A stretch of DNA of 34,771 nucleotides from Bacteroides sp. (GTDB lineage Bacteria; Bacteroidota; Bacteroidia; Bacteroidales; SM23-62), in the NCBI GenBank assembly GCA_011053095.1, contig DRHS01000129.1:1-34771 (forward strand), read 5' to 3'. Shown here in pieces: positions 8,195 through 16,707 of the stretch; the stretch's first letter is position 1, and the number at the start of each line of letters is the position of its first letter. The position numbers and the translations under genes were made by a program. The notes beneath the pieces are model-generated. The model saw nothing but the letters and a program-made list of their open reading frames with translations, was not told the origin of the DNA and ran no database searches.

Positions 8195-8573
8195 AAAGAT
8201 AACCTTTATTGTGGAAAAGACCCGCACAGGATATTCAGCATATTCTCGTTTAGATGCCGTTGCCACAACAGGTGAGACCTTTTCCGAGCTATTATTCAAT
8301 GCAACGGAAGCCTACAATCTTTACCTTGAAGGAACAGGAACGGAAGTTAATGAAAAGAACATCAAACTTGAAATTGACCTGAAACAGTTCTTCAGGTTTT
8401 ACCGTGTAATCAATGCAAAATTCCTGGCTAAGCGGATAGGTATGAATGAATCCCTGCTCTCTCAGTATGTAAGTGGCCGAAAAAAGCCTTCGAAAAAACA
8501 AACACGCAGGATTCTGATTGGCATACAGGAGATAGGCCAGGAACTTTCCAACCTCCATTTATTTGTTGAATGA
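8178..8573 (+). CDS. hicB: HicB-type antitoxin with HTH domain
   Basis: This 131-residue protein has the partly degraded RNase-H-like HicB N-domain (KKITFIVEKTRTGYSAYSR, then GETFSELLFNATEAYNLYL) at about 5-55. A C-terminal XRE-type helix-turn-helix follows (about 75-110: NAKFLAKRIGMNESLLSQYVSGRKKPSKKQTRRI). It binds and neutralises HicA and probably represses the pair's promoter. The HTH identity is clear from SLLSQYVSGRKKPS. It is encoded directly after and overlapping hicA. Confidence 0.85.
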   Translation: MKRINKKITFIVEKTRTGYSAYSRLDAVATTGETFSELLFNATEAYNLYLEGTGTEVNEKNIKLEIDLKQFFRFYRVINAKFLAKRIGMNESLLSQYVSGRKKPSKKQTRRILIGIQEIGQELSNLHLFVE

Positions 8574-8660
8574 TTCCATTCCCTTCTGTGAGTAGATGAT
8601 TTGATCGGTCTGACTCAGGCAGCAAATCCCAAAAAAGTATTGATTGAGGATTCTTTCAGC

Positions 8661-10094
8661 CTACCTTGAAATTGAGTCGTTTTCAAACCTTTCGAAGGCA
8701 CCGATATCGGGTCCCATTTCCCCAAGCCTGCTCTCTCCGAGAATATCAAGGGGGTATTGCAGGGCAATATCGGAAAGGGCCTTATCCTTGGCAGGGGATA
8801 GTGTATCAAGGGCAAGGTTATTGTTCTCGGCATCCATGAATCTGGGATCCTCAAGATTGATAACGTTGACAAAATGATCAGGACTGGAAAGGTCAAATTC
8901 CTCAGGATCTGCCTTGATCAGGCAATGGTCAAACTGGTAGGGGATCTCTGTATCGGGAGCCTCATCCACAAGTATCTCGAATTCCTTGTTCCCATATATA
9001 ATACAATTGCCGAAATAAGCTTTCTCAATCGGCCTTACCTGCAGGTTACCATTAATATCTTCGTAATAATTACTCATGGCAAGCGACGGGGTAGTCCTGT
9101 TTGAGTAACCACCACTCCAGTAATTTCCAACACTGCAATGGTAAAATTCATAGCTGCCTCCGATATTTAAAAAAATGGCAACCTGTCCACAGTTAGAAAC
9201 AGAGGTATTACTGGCATGTATCGTCGTACCCTGTCCCATTATACCCACTGCTGACATATTTTCGATCTTACAGTTTCGAATACTCAAATTGGGTGTGCCT
9301 GGTGTCATCACAGTATCGGCCCATAATCCAATAGTGCCGTTCCGGATATTCATGTAATCAAGCTCATTCTCTTTTGCTCCCGGCCAGAAATAAATCATTC
9401 CCCATTGCCCCGGAATATCCCTGTACAGGTACTCCAGCCTGTCTCCCTCAATTGTTATGGGATTGTCAAGGCTTCCATTGGCTTTCAGTGTTCCCTTGAC
9501 ATAAATGACCGCATTCCTGTGCATATGAATCCTTACACCTTCCTCTATAGTCAGTGTCTCAAGGGAATCTATCATCAGGTAATCAATAATCAGGTACGGT
9601 TTGTCATTAACCCAGGTTGTGGTCTTCAGGGTATCGGCACGAAATAGATGAACATCCTGTCCCCATGCCACAAGATTCACATCCTGCAGGTTCCCATTTG
9701 TATTAAACATAATCGAATCATGAATGGCAAGGATTGAATCGATATTGTTCGGATCAAGAGTCACCTCAACGAAGATGTACAGAGAATCTTTTGGAGGGAT
9801 CTCAATATTTGTTACAGAATGGGAAGACCATCCATCAATATTCAGGCGGAAAACCGAGGAAGCACCTCCGGCAAGTTCGATGGAAGCAATCTCAAGGACC
9901 TGATCGTAATTATTATAAACCTTAAGTTTATGTGTAGTTGATCCTAGTGTCGTAAATATGGTATCGAAAAATACAGTATCGGAAGAAAAAGCTAGCAGCG
10001 CATTTGGCTCCCTGTAGGTTTCATAACGCTCGCATGAAAAAACCCCTGCGATCACTACAAGCAAATAAATTAAGTATTTGGAATTCCCTTTCAT
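8661..10094 (-). CDS. Right-handed beta-helix lipoprotein
   Basis: The ATG at 10094 gives a lipoprotein signal, KYLIYLLVVIAGVFSC, with lipidated Cys21; a start 15 bases further up is possible. An N-terminal beta-sandwich (about 25-150, IPPKDSLYIFVEVTLDP) precedes a parallel beta-helix with repeated short strands and turn Asn residues (LSIRNCKIENMSAVGIMGQGT, ASNTSVSNCGQVAIFLNIGG). It ends in the choice-of-anchor-Q-like tail DILGESRLGEMGPDIGAFE. Proteins of this kind are surface or periplasmic; some bind or cleave polysaccharides, but no catalytic motif is recognisable. It is a single gene, and a gap of about 170 bases separates it from the two-component remnant. Confidence 0.8.
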   Translation of the reverse strand: MKGNSKYLIYLLVVIAGVFSCERYETYREPNALLAFSSDTVFFDTIFTTLGSTTHKLKVYNNYDQVLEIASIELAGGASSVFRLNIDGWSSHSVTNIEIPPKDSLYIFVEVTLDPNNIDSILAIHDSIMFNTNGNLQDVNLVAWGQDVHLFRADTLKTTTWVNDKPYLIIDYLMIDSLETLTIEEGVRIHMHRNAVIYVKGTLKANGSLDNPITIEGDRLEYLYRDIPGQWGMIYFWPGAKENELDYMNIRNGTIGLWADTVMTPGTPNLSIRNCKIENMSAVGIMGQGTTIHASNTSVSNCGQVAIFLNIGGSYEFYHCSVGNYWSGGYSNRTTPSLAMSNYYEDINGNLQVRPIEKAYFGNCIIYGNKEFEILVDEAPDTEIPYQFDHCLIKADPEEFDLSSPDHFVNVINLEDPRFMDAENNNLALDTLSPAKDKALSDIALQYPLDILGESRLGEMGPDIGAFERFENDSISR

Positions 10095-10262
10095 ATTAAG
10101 ACCCGGCAAAAGTAATTAAAATGACCATTACTGCTTTTAATCATACTAAGTTTAACGGATGAAAAATCAATTAAGTATAGAAGACACGAACAGAGGTATC
10201 TTGTAATTTTTAGAAGAATGTCTTACCTTAATTCCGATTCACCAAATCATTACTAATCCAAT

Positions 10263-10478
10263 ATGTCGCAAAACCCCCGGCGGCTCTACAGGCTGATTGC
10301 GATTACTATTCCCCTGGGACTGATCATCAATGAGCTGGTCTCAAATTCGTTTAAATACGCTTTCGCGGGAAGGAAAACCGGTACCATTACTGTCGATTTG
10401 AAAAAAGCAAATGGATCTTACACCCTTGTGGTGGGGGACGGAACGAGCTTTATTATTGAATTTGAGGAACCCCGTTAA
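10263..10478 (+). pseudogene. Remnant of a sensor histidine kinase (HATPase fragment)
   Basis: The 71-codon frame contains an intact N-box, IPLGLIINELVSNSFKYAF, then GTITVDLKKANGSYTLVVGDG, where a kinase continues with DNGxG and the G1/G2 boxes. Instead it jumps to TSFIIEFEEPR, which resembles the last strand of the ATPase domain. The sensor, the phospho-accepting histidine region and the nucleotide lid are absent. This reads as a HisKA_2/HATPase kinase with both an N-terminal loss and an internal deletion. Its remaining end is seven bases before the regulator remnant, as expected for a former operon. It cannot be a working kinase. Confidence 0.75.
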
Positions 10479-10484
10479 CAAAAC

Positions 10485-10734
10485 ATGAGCAAGATCAAGA
10501 TACAGATCATCGAAGACGAACTGATCATTGCAGAAGATATTAAACTCCAGCCTGAAGGATTTTATGACGAAACTGCCTGCCAGGCACTTCCTGCAGGTTC
10601 ACAAATCATTCGCCATCAATACCGATTACCCGGACTCACTTGACTATGCCTGCATACAGATTGGGGAGGATGAAATTCCCGTGGGCAGAAAATACCGTGA
10701 TACCATCAAGAAATTTCTTAATGTGGACCTCTGA
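10485..10734 (+). pseudogene. Remnant of a LytTR-family response regulator
   Basis: An ATG at 10485 begins MSKIKIQIIEDELIIAEDIKLQ, the first strand and acidic pocket of a receiver domain. This frame then loses homology. The adjacent frame from about 10549 encodes LKDFMTKLPARHFLQVHKSF, then EIPVGRKYRDTIKKFL, which is the end of a LytTR DNA-binding domain. About 150 residues (rest of receiver, linker, start of LytTR) are missing and the junction changes frame. With the kinase remnant it forms a decayed two-component operon. Confidence 0.75.
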
Positions 10735-10842
10735 GATCGGGATCCGAGCCGGATCACCCACCAGGCAATAACCCCATCTGCCGGATCCTACACATATTCA
10801 GAAACCGGGGACCACTGACCATAAGAATGATTGGTGGACTTT

Positions 10843-10876
10843 AAAGGCCGGGGTGGTTCCCGGCCTTTATTTTTTT
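10843..10876 (+). terminator. Intrinsic terminator
   Basis: A 10-bp perfect stem, AAAGGCCGGG/CCCGGCCTTT with loop GTGGTT, is followed by ATTTTTTTA on the plus strand. It lies about 110 bases after the regulator remnant, so it is probably the old terminator of the two-component operon. It isolates the amidohydrolase gene from upstream transcription. Confidence 0.85.
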
Positions 10877-11017
10877 ATACTGATAAATTCCTGTCTCCTC
10901 CGAAAGCTGTTCCAGGGGTTGGAGTATCTCATGCAATAAGAATTGTACCGGCATCTGGAAATGCCGGACGTTTTTTTAACTTTATTGCCATATATCAACC
11001 CCTAATACCAGAATACC

Positions 11018-12658
11018 ATGCATACCCGACTTCTTCTTACCCCTCTATTGACCATCCTTCTTATTACGAATTCATGTATGAGTGATAAGAAAGCCGACCT
11101 GATTCTTTTCAATGGTACGATCTATACCGTTGATGAGTCCTTTTCTAAGGCAGAAGCCATGGCCGTGCGAGATAGGATGATACTCGCCGTTGGAAGTACG
11201 AATGACATTTTAAAGCAATATGATACAGAGAAATCGATAGACCTTGAAGGTAAATTTGTTTACCCGGGACTGATAGATGCACATTGTCATTTCCTTGGAT
11301 ATGGGAACAGTCTGCTGCATGCCGATCTCGTCGGTACAACCTCCTTCGAGGAAATTGTTGACTTGGTGAAAAAGAGGCAGGAAGACTACCCATCAGAATG
11401 GGTTCTCGGAAGAGGATGGGATCAAAACGATTGGGAGGTAAAGGAATTTCCTACCCTTGACCTGCTCGATGAGGTTTTTCCGGATAATCCGGTACTTCTC
11501 AGGCGTATTGACGGACATGCAGCAATTGCAAACAGCGTTGCTCTGAAAATGGCAGGAGTGAACGAAAATACGGCTGTGGAAGGCGGTTCCCTGATGACCC
11601 GGAACGGTAAACTTACCGGAGTACTGGTTGACAATGCCATTGGCCTGATCGGAAGGATAGTCCCCGATCCCCATGAAGATGAGGTTATCGCTGCCCTGCT
11701 GAAGGGGGAAGCGCATTGTTTTGCTGTTGGACTTACTTCTGTGCATGATGCGGGACTGGGGTATGAAACAATTAACCTTATAGATTCACTGCATAAATCC
11801 GGTGAACTAAAAATGAGGGTCTATGCCATGCTTAGTCCGGGTGAGAAAAATTATGTGCAATATATGTACAAGGGAATACATAAAACGGATCGTCTCAATG
11901 TACGTTCTGTAAAGCTTTATGCAGATGGTGCACTTGGTTCACGTGGAGCTCTGATGCTGGAACCATATTCGGATGATCCGGGTAATGTGGGACTGGCAGT
12001 ATCCAGTGTGGAATATCTCAGGGAACAATGCAGGCTTGCATATGAGAACGGCTACCAGGCAAACATACATTGTATTGGTGACAGCGCAAACAGGCTGGCA
12101 CTGGACTTATATGCTGAATTCCTGAAAGGAAATAATGACAGAAGGTGGCGGATCGAGCATGCTCAGATCATACATCCGGAAGACTTCAGCAAATTTGGTA
12201 AATACAGTATTATTCCTTCCGTCCAATCAACCCATGGCACCTCAGATATGTACTGGGCCGATGAACGTGTTGGTGATGAACGTATTAAGGGTGCCTATGC
12301 ATTCAGACAGCTGATGGAAGAAAATGGGTGGATTCCCAACGGCAGTGACTTTCCGGTTGAAAATATTAATCCTCTTTACGGATATTATGCCATGTCGATC
12401 CGCAAAGACCTTGACGGATACCCTGAGGAAGGATTCCAGGTGGAAAATGCCCTAACCCGGGAGGAGGCTTTTAAGGCTATGACTATCTGGGCTGCCATGT
12501 CAGCATTCGAGGAAAATGAGAAAGGAAGCCTGGAGACCGGCAAGTTGGCTGATTTTATCATCACTCAAAAGGATCTGCTAATAATTCCCGCCGAACAAAT
12601 ACCGACAACCAGGATAGTTGAGACCTGGATAGGAGGTGAAAAGGTTTACAGCCGATAA
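11018..12658 (+). CDS. YtcJ-like metal-dependent amidohydrolase, lipoprotein
   Basis: This 546-residue protein has a lipoprotein signal, LLTILLITNSC (Cys20). The composite amidohydrolase fold follows: LILFNGTIYTVDE at the start, the metal-binding GLIDAHCHFLGYG, then GRGWDQNDW, NIHCIGDSANR, RIEHAQIIHPEDF, PNGSDFPVE and the C-terminal GSLETGKLADFIITQKDL. This is the COG1574 family, which hydrolyses amide or ester bonds in diverse small molecules; no specific substrate can be assigned. The lipid anchor places it in the cell envelope. It is complete and alone, convergent with the tolC-like gene. Confidence 0.9.
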   Translation: MHTRLLLTPLLTILLITNSCMSDKKADLILFNGTIYTVDESFSKAEAMAVRDRMILAVGSTNDILKQYDTEKSIDLEGKFVYPGLIDAHCHFLGYGNSLLHADLVGTTSFEEIVDLVKKRQEDYPSEWVLGRGWDQNDWEVKEFPTLDLLDEVFPDNPVLLRRIDGHAAIANSVALKMAGVNENTAVEGGSLMTRNGKLTGVLVDNAIGLIGRIVPDPHEDEVIAALLKGEAHCFAVGLTSVHDAGLGYETINLIDSLHKSGELKMRVYAMLSPGEKNYVQYMYKGIHKTDRLNVRSVKLYADGALGSRGALMLEPYSDDPGNVGLAVSSVEYLREQCRLAYENGYQANIHCIGDSANRLALDLYAEFLKGNNDRRWRIEHAQIIHPEDFSKFGKYSIIPSVQSTHGTSDMYWADERVGDERIKGAYAFRQLMEENGWIPNGSDFPVENINPLYGYYAMSIRKDLDGYPEEGFQVENALTREEAFKAMTIWAAMSAFEENEKGSLETGKLADFIITQKDLLIIPAEQIPTTRIVETWIGGEKVYSR

Positions 12659-12748
12659 ACATTAGTAACTGGAAAATCCATTCGGGTGTGAAACAATGAT
12701 AATCATGAACTGATTGTCCACATCAATCTGATCAATCTACCGAATTCT

Positions 12749-14107
12749 TTAATTACTCACCTCAAGGCTAATTGTTCTACCTGCCCAGAAATCCAGGATT
12801 TTAGTGTTGAATATATAGAGGTATTTGGCCTGCAAAAGGTCTGATTGGGCCCTGGTTTGATTGTTCTTCGCAATGTTATAATCTACTGATGACACCATGC
12901 CTACGTTGAATCTTTGCTCTGTATAGTTGAAGGCTTCATCGGTGGCCTTCACAGTTTCGAGATTGGAATCATAGTTGTCAAGAGCTGCCCTGGCATCGGC
13001 ATAAGCCTGTTGTATGGTCTTGTATAGGATTTGTTTAGTCTGGTCAAGGGCCACTTCCGCATCCAGGACACTCACCTTTGCATTACTGATCTGATTCTGA
13101 GAGTACAAACGATTAAAAATCGGCACATTCAATCCAAGGGTGATAATCTGCCTGCGCTTGTCAATTAACTGATCATTCCAGGGATATGGATCTCCTGTAC
13201 CTGGGGTGACTGCAAGCGAATTATAAAAGGACCCGGTAGCATATCTCAGGCTAAGGGAAGGAAATGCACCTCCGATTTCTGCTTTCAATCCCTTTTCGAA
13301 ACTAATAAGATTGTATTCTGCAGCTTTAACCCTGGGAAGAACTACCAATGCATCATTGTAAACGCTATCAATAGACCGCAGTACGTTTGCATCTTCAATC
13401 CCCAGTTCTGGAATGCTGATCTGAAATTCATCAAGACTGTGTATTTCCAGATCCATATGCTGAGCAAGTGTTAAATAAGAGATTGCCAGATCGTTCCTGG
13501 CTGAAGTAACCGTAGACCTCTCACGTGACATCTGTGCCTGGATCTCATACAGTTCACCACGTGACAGATTTCCTACTTCAACTAGCTTCTCTTTCTTAGC
13601 TACCTGCTGTTCAGTTACCTTTAATTGTTCCTCGGCAATTTTGAGCAGTTCAACGTTGAAAAGGATCTGCAGATAGGCTCCTGCAATCTGGATAGTGATA
13701 TCATTTTTAAGTTCTTTTACACTTTCAACCTGAGAAAGAAGACTGTACTTGCTCTGCAGGATATTATTGTATGTCGATAATCCGGAGAAAAGATTCATCC
13801 GGCTGTTAAATCCAACGGATCCATCATAGAATTCCTGGTTTATCCACTCATAATCATCCGTATTCAGAGCCCTTCCCTGGTTATACGTATAATCTAATCC
13901 TACATTTGCATTTGGCAACACCTGGGCTCGGGAATACAGGTAATTATTTTCGGCGGATTTGGATTGAAGGTTCACACGTTTCACCTGAAGGTTATTTTCA
14001 TGTGCATGATCAATACATTCCACAAGTGTCCATACCTTCTGACCATTTGCCTCAGGAGAGATAATTATAAAGCATAACAATCCTGTTAAAATCCAGATCC
14101 TTTTCAT
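12749..14107 (-). CDS. TolC-family outer-membrane efflux protein
   Basis: A signal peptide (cleavage after SPEANG near residue 22) precedes WTLVECIDHAHENNLQVKRV, the typical TolC opening. Two repeats of long amphipathic helices follow with AQVLPNANVGLDYTYNQ and LRYATGSFYNS strand segments, and a second SVDYNIAKNNQTRAQSDLLQAKY helix. At 452 residues the length is normal. It forms the outer-membrane channel of a tripartite exporter. It is the last gene of the minus-strand cluster with the adaptor and ATPase, 29 bases after the small unknown gene. Confidence 0.92.
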   Translation of the reverse strand: MKRIWILTGLLCFIIISPEANGQKVWTLVECIDHAHENNLQVKRVNLQSKSAENNYLYSRAQVLPNANVGLDYTYNQGRALNTDDYEWINQEFYDGSVGFNSRMNLFSGLSTYNNILQSKYSLLSQVESVKELKNDITIQIAGAYLQILFNVELLKIAEEQLKVTEQQVAKKEKLVEVGNLSRGELYEIQAQMSRERSTVTSARNDLAISYLTLAQHMDLEIHSLDEFQISIPELGIEDANVLRSIDSVYNDALVVLPRVKAAEYNLISFEKGLKAEIGGAFPSLSLRYATGSFYNSLAVTPGTGDPYPWNDQLIDKRRQIITLGLNVPIFNRLYSQNQISNAKVSVLDAEVALDQTKQILYKTIQQAYADARAALDNYDSNLETVKATDEAFNYTEQRFNVGMVSSVDYNIAKNNQTRAQSDLLQAKYLYIFNTKILDFWAGRTISLEVSN

Positions 14108-14136
14108 CTTAATTTAATTCATTTAACCAGATAACG

Positions 14137-14430
14137 TTATTTATTCCGTCTCCGGTAAAGGACCTGAATATGCCTGGCATTGTCATTGGGAGTAAAGATC
14201 TGGATTAGTTCCCAGTCCTTGTCATATCCCTCAATTGATCTTTTTAGCCTGTATATTCGGGCAAGAGAGGCGGATACGTCATCATTTGTAACGGACAATT
14301 CATCTTCAACTTCCCAGGGAAATGATTCCACCCGGAAGCTATATGAGATCTTTTTGTCGCCAACACGTAATTCAATATCCGCAATCTCGTCCTCACCGAA
14401 ATTTGGAATTGGTACACATAAATCCTTCAT
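14137..14430 (-). CDS. Small conserved-looking protein of unknown function in export cluster
   Basis: This 97-residue soluble protein has no signal peptide and no membrane segment. It begins MKDLCVPIPNFGEDEIADIELRV and has alternating beta strands followed by a charged helix (SLARIYRLKRSIEGYDKDWEL) and a last strand, HIQVLYRRR. I do not recognise the family. It sits between the ATPase gene (64 bases upstream) and the tolC-like gene (29 bases downstream), all on one strand. It could be a regulator or accessory subunit of the exporter, or an unrelated passenger. Confidence 0.65.
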   Translation of the reverse strand: MKDLCVPIPNFGEDEIADIELRVGDKKISYSFRVESFPWEVEDELSVTNDDVSASLARIYRLKRSIEGYDKDWELIQIFTPNDNARHIQVLYRRRNK

Positions 14431-14494
14431 CGCTCCGAATTTTAGGGTTTAATTATTTGTGACCTGTTTACTCTAATACAAATATCTTCAACTC

Positions 14495-15178
14495 TTACAG
14501 TGAGTGCTTAATGTTTTCAGTTACAATATGTCCGTCGAACAGGTGGACTATCCGATGAGCCTTTTCAGCATCTGAGGGTGAGTGTGTCACCATTACAATG
14601 GTAGTGCCATCCTGATTCAGTTCGGTCAGTAACGCCATTACCTCTTCACCATTGGCAGAATCAAGGTTACCAGTCGGCTCATCCGCAAGAATCAGTTTCG
14701 GATTTGAAACAACTGCACGAGAAATTGCAACCCTCTGCTGCTGTCCACCGGAAAGCTGTTGCGGAAAGTGCTTTTTCCTGTGTGCGATCTTCATTCTTTC
14801 CAGTACCTGATTCACCTTTTGTTTTCTTTCTGATGCAGACACATTCATGTAAAGCAGTGGTAGTTCCACATTTTCATAAACGGTAAGTTCATCGATTAGG
14901 TTAAAGCTCTGGAAAACGAACCCGATGTTTCCTTTTCTGAGGTTTGTGCGGTGCCTCTCCTTGAATTTGGATACTTCAATACCATCAAATAGCAGACCGC
15001 CATCAGATGGATTGTCAAGAAGTCCCAGAATATTCAGCAGAGTTGACTTGCCGCAACCTGAGGGACCCATAATGGCCACAAACTCGCCACCCTTTATTTC
15101 CATGCTTACCTTATTAAGGGCTGTGGTTTCTACCTCGTCGGTACGGAAAACTTTGGTCAATTCTTCGGTTTTGATCAT
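14495..15178 (-). CDS. ABC transporter ATPase, MacB/LolD type
   Basis: The 227-residue ATPase has Walker [10 protein letters not shown] (about 38-46), Q-loop [18 protein letters not shown], signature LSGGQQQR, Walker [14 protein letters not shown] and switch VTHS. The [17 protein letters not shown] wording is typical of the MacB/LolD/FtsE branch, which drives permeases that work on periplasmic or outer-membrane cargo rather than pumping across the inner membrane. It is separated from the upstream adaptor by 34 bases. No cognate FtsX/MacB-type permease gene is present in this cluster. Confidence 0.92.
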   Translation of the reverse strand: MIKTEELTKVFRTDEVETTALNKVSMEIKGGEFVAIMGPSGCGKSTLLNILGLLDNPSDGGLLFDGIEVSKFKERHRTNLRKGNIGFVFQSFNLIDELTVYENVELPLLYMNVSASERKQKVNQVLERMKIAHRKKHFPQQLSGGQQQRVAISRAVVSNPKLILADEPTGNLDSANGEEVMALLTELNQDGTTIVMVTHSPSDAEKAHRIVHLFDGHIVTENIKHSL

Positions 15179-15212
15179 GATCTTAAGTATTTATTAAATA
15201 ACTGTTATTATT

Positions 15213-16478
15213 TTAATTTTTAAGCATAAGCTTGTCAACATCACCAAATGTATCATAGGAGGAGATAATAACCTGCTCTCCGGGTTTGAGTCCCGCAAGC
15301 ACCTCATAATACCTTGGATTCTGCCTTCCTATGCTAATGTCTCTTTTATATGCAAACTCACCTGTTTCATCTATAATGTAGACCCACTGTCCACCGGTGC
15401 TCTGGTAAAAACCACCCCTTGGGACCAGCACGGCCTGTTTTGACTCTCCCAGTTCAAGCTTTATCCTGGAAGTCTGTCCGATACGAATTGCGTTTGGAAT
15501 GTTATCCGTAAATTCCATATCCACATAAAAACGACCACCCGAAACTTCAGGGTAAATCTTGGTAATTCTCCCTGGATATGGAGATCCTGCAAAATCGCAA
15601 TCGCCTACGAGTCCCCTATTCACCCTGGCAATATAATGCTCATCGATCTCAACTCTGAGTTTATATGAGTCAAGGATGTTCACAATACCGATCCTGTTTC
15701 CATAGGTAACAATTTCACCAATCTCGGGATTCAGCGATGCAAGTTCGCCGTCAGCCGGGGCCTTAACGTTCAGATTATCAAGCCTTTGCTTGATTAATAC
15801 CAGATTGCCTGCCAGGCTTTTTACAGAAGTCTCAAGTGATTCGATCTGAATGGACCTGAAAATAGAATCCTGGTACATGATCTTTATGAGTAGATCATGT
15901 TTCTTAATTGTAGCATCGTATTGCTCTCTTGACAGCTCGTATTCTTCCGTTGAAATATGCTGGTCCTTATATAATATTTTGTTATTATTATACACCCTTA
16001 CCTGCTGCTTGAGTAATCGCTCGGTTTCAATTAACTGGCTTTCACTATTCATCTGTTGTTGAATCATTAACAGGCGAGCAGTACGCAGCTCATTTATTGC
16101 TCTGGCTACCTGGGCCTCATTGTTGGAAATATCCAAAACCAGGTTGACATTACTAAGCCGAAGAATTACATCCCCTTTTTTGAGCATGCTTCCTTCTTCA
16201 AGCAGTATTTCATCAACCCTGCCTCCTTCTATTGCATCAAGATAAATTGTCTGGATTGGTTCGACTGTTCCGATTACGGCGATATAATCCTGAAATACAT
16301 CCTTTCGAATTTCAGCAATTGAGATCTTTTCAATCTCAACATTCAGTTTTGAACTTTTATCGCCGAAGACCAGGTTATAAAAAACAAGAAGAACAATAAT
16401 GCTCCCAACAAAAATCCAAAGGTTTCTTTTGCTGAAGAGTTTATTCTTCTTCTCAAGTTTGCGATCCATGCCATCCAT
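15213..16478 (-). CDS. HlyD/AcrA-type periplasmic adaptor protein
   Basis: Starts at 16478 or 16469 are plausible; an upstream TTG at 16508 is less so. A short basic stretch precedes one membrane segment (NLWIFVGSIIVLLVFYNLVF). Then come a lipoyl half (VGTVEPIQTIYLDAIEGGRVDEILLEEGSMLKKGDVIL-like, about 70-110), a long alpha-helical hairpin with many Gln/Glu heptads (about 115-225), the second lipoyl half (NVKAPADGELASLNPEIGE) and beta-barrel and membrane-proximal domains ending in VLAGLKPGEQVIIS. It links an inner-membrane pump to TolC. It is the first gene of the minus-strand export cluster. Confidence 0.92.
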   Translation of the reverse strand: MDGMDRKLEKKNKLFSKRNLWIFVGSIIVLLVFYNLVFGDKSSKLNVEIEKISIAEIRKDVFQDYIAVIGTVEPIQTIYLDAIEGGRVDEILLEEGSMLKKGDVILRLSNVNLVLDISNNEAQVARAINELRTARLLMIQQQMNSESQLIETERLLKQQVRVYNNNKILYKDQHISTEEYELSREQYDATIKKHDLLIKIMYQDSIFRSIQIESLETSVKSLAGNLVLIKQRLDNLNVKAPADGELASLNPEIGEIVTYGNRIGIVNILDSYKLRVEIDEHYIARVNRGLVGDCDFAGSPYPGRITKIYPEVSGGRFYVDMEFTDNIPNAIRIGQTSRIKLELGESKQAVLVPRGGFYQSTGGQWVYIIDETGEFAYKRDISIGRQNPRYYEVLAGLKPGEQVIISSYDTFGDVDKLMLKN

Positions 16479-16505
16479 TGCCAGAGGTTTAAGAGTGTAC
16501 TGCAC

Positions 16506-16522
16506 CAATTAATCATTAATTG
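16506..16522. promoter_or_regulatory. 17-bp perfect palindrome before adaptor gene
   Basis: CAATTAATCATTAATTG has two exact 8-base arms around one central base. It lies 28 bases upstream of the adaptor start in the divergent region shared with the response-regulator gene. It could be an operator, but the AT-rich setting makes chance occurrence possible. Confidence 0.35.
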
Positions 16523-16707
16523 TGCCAAATATCCTAAATTCCTGTTCTTAACTAAATTACATGCTTCAAGAACCCGACAATTCACTGACGGACTGTTCCG
16601 TTATGCTACAATAATAGTACGAAACCGGACAATCAAAAAAATATGTGTAGATTTACAGGCATTCCGGCTTACCGGACCTGAGTATGAATAACTAACTTAT
16701 CCTGAAT

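Noticed and set aside
16521..16540. Candidate sigma-54 promoter on the minus strand before the adaptor gene
   Set aside because: TGGCAC is present, but the -12 half should contain GC ten bases after the GG and reads GA. One half-site is not enough to call it.
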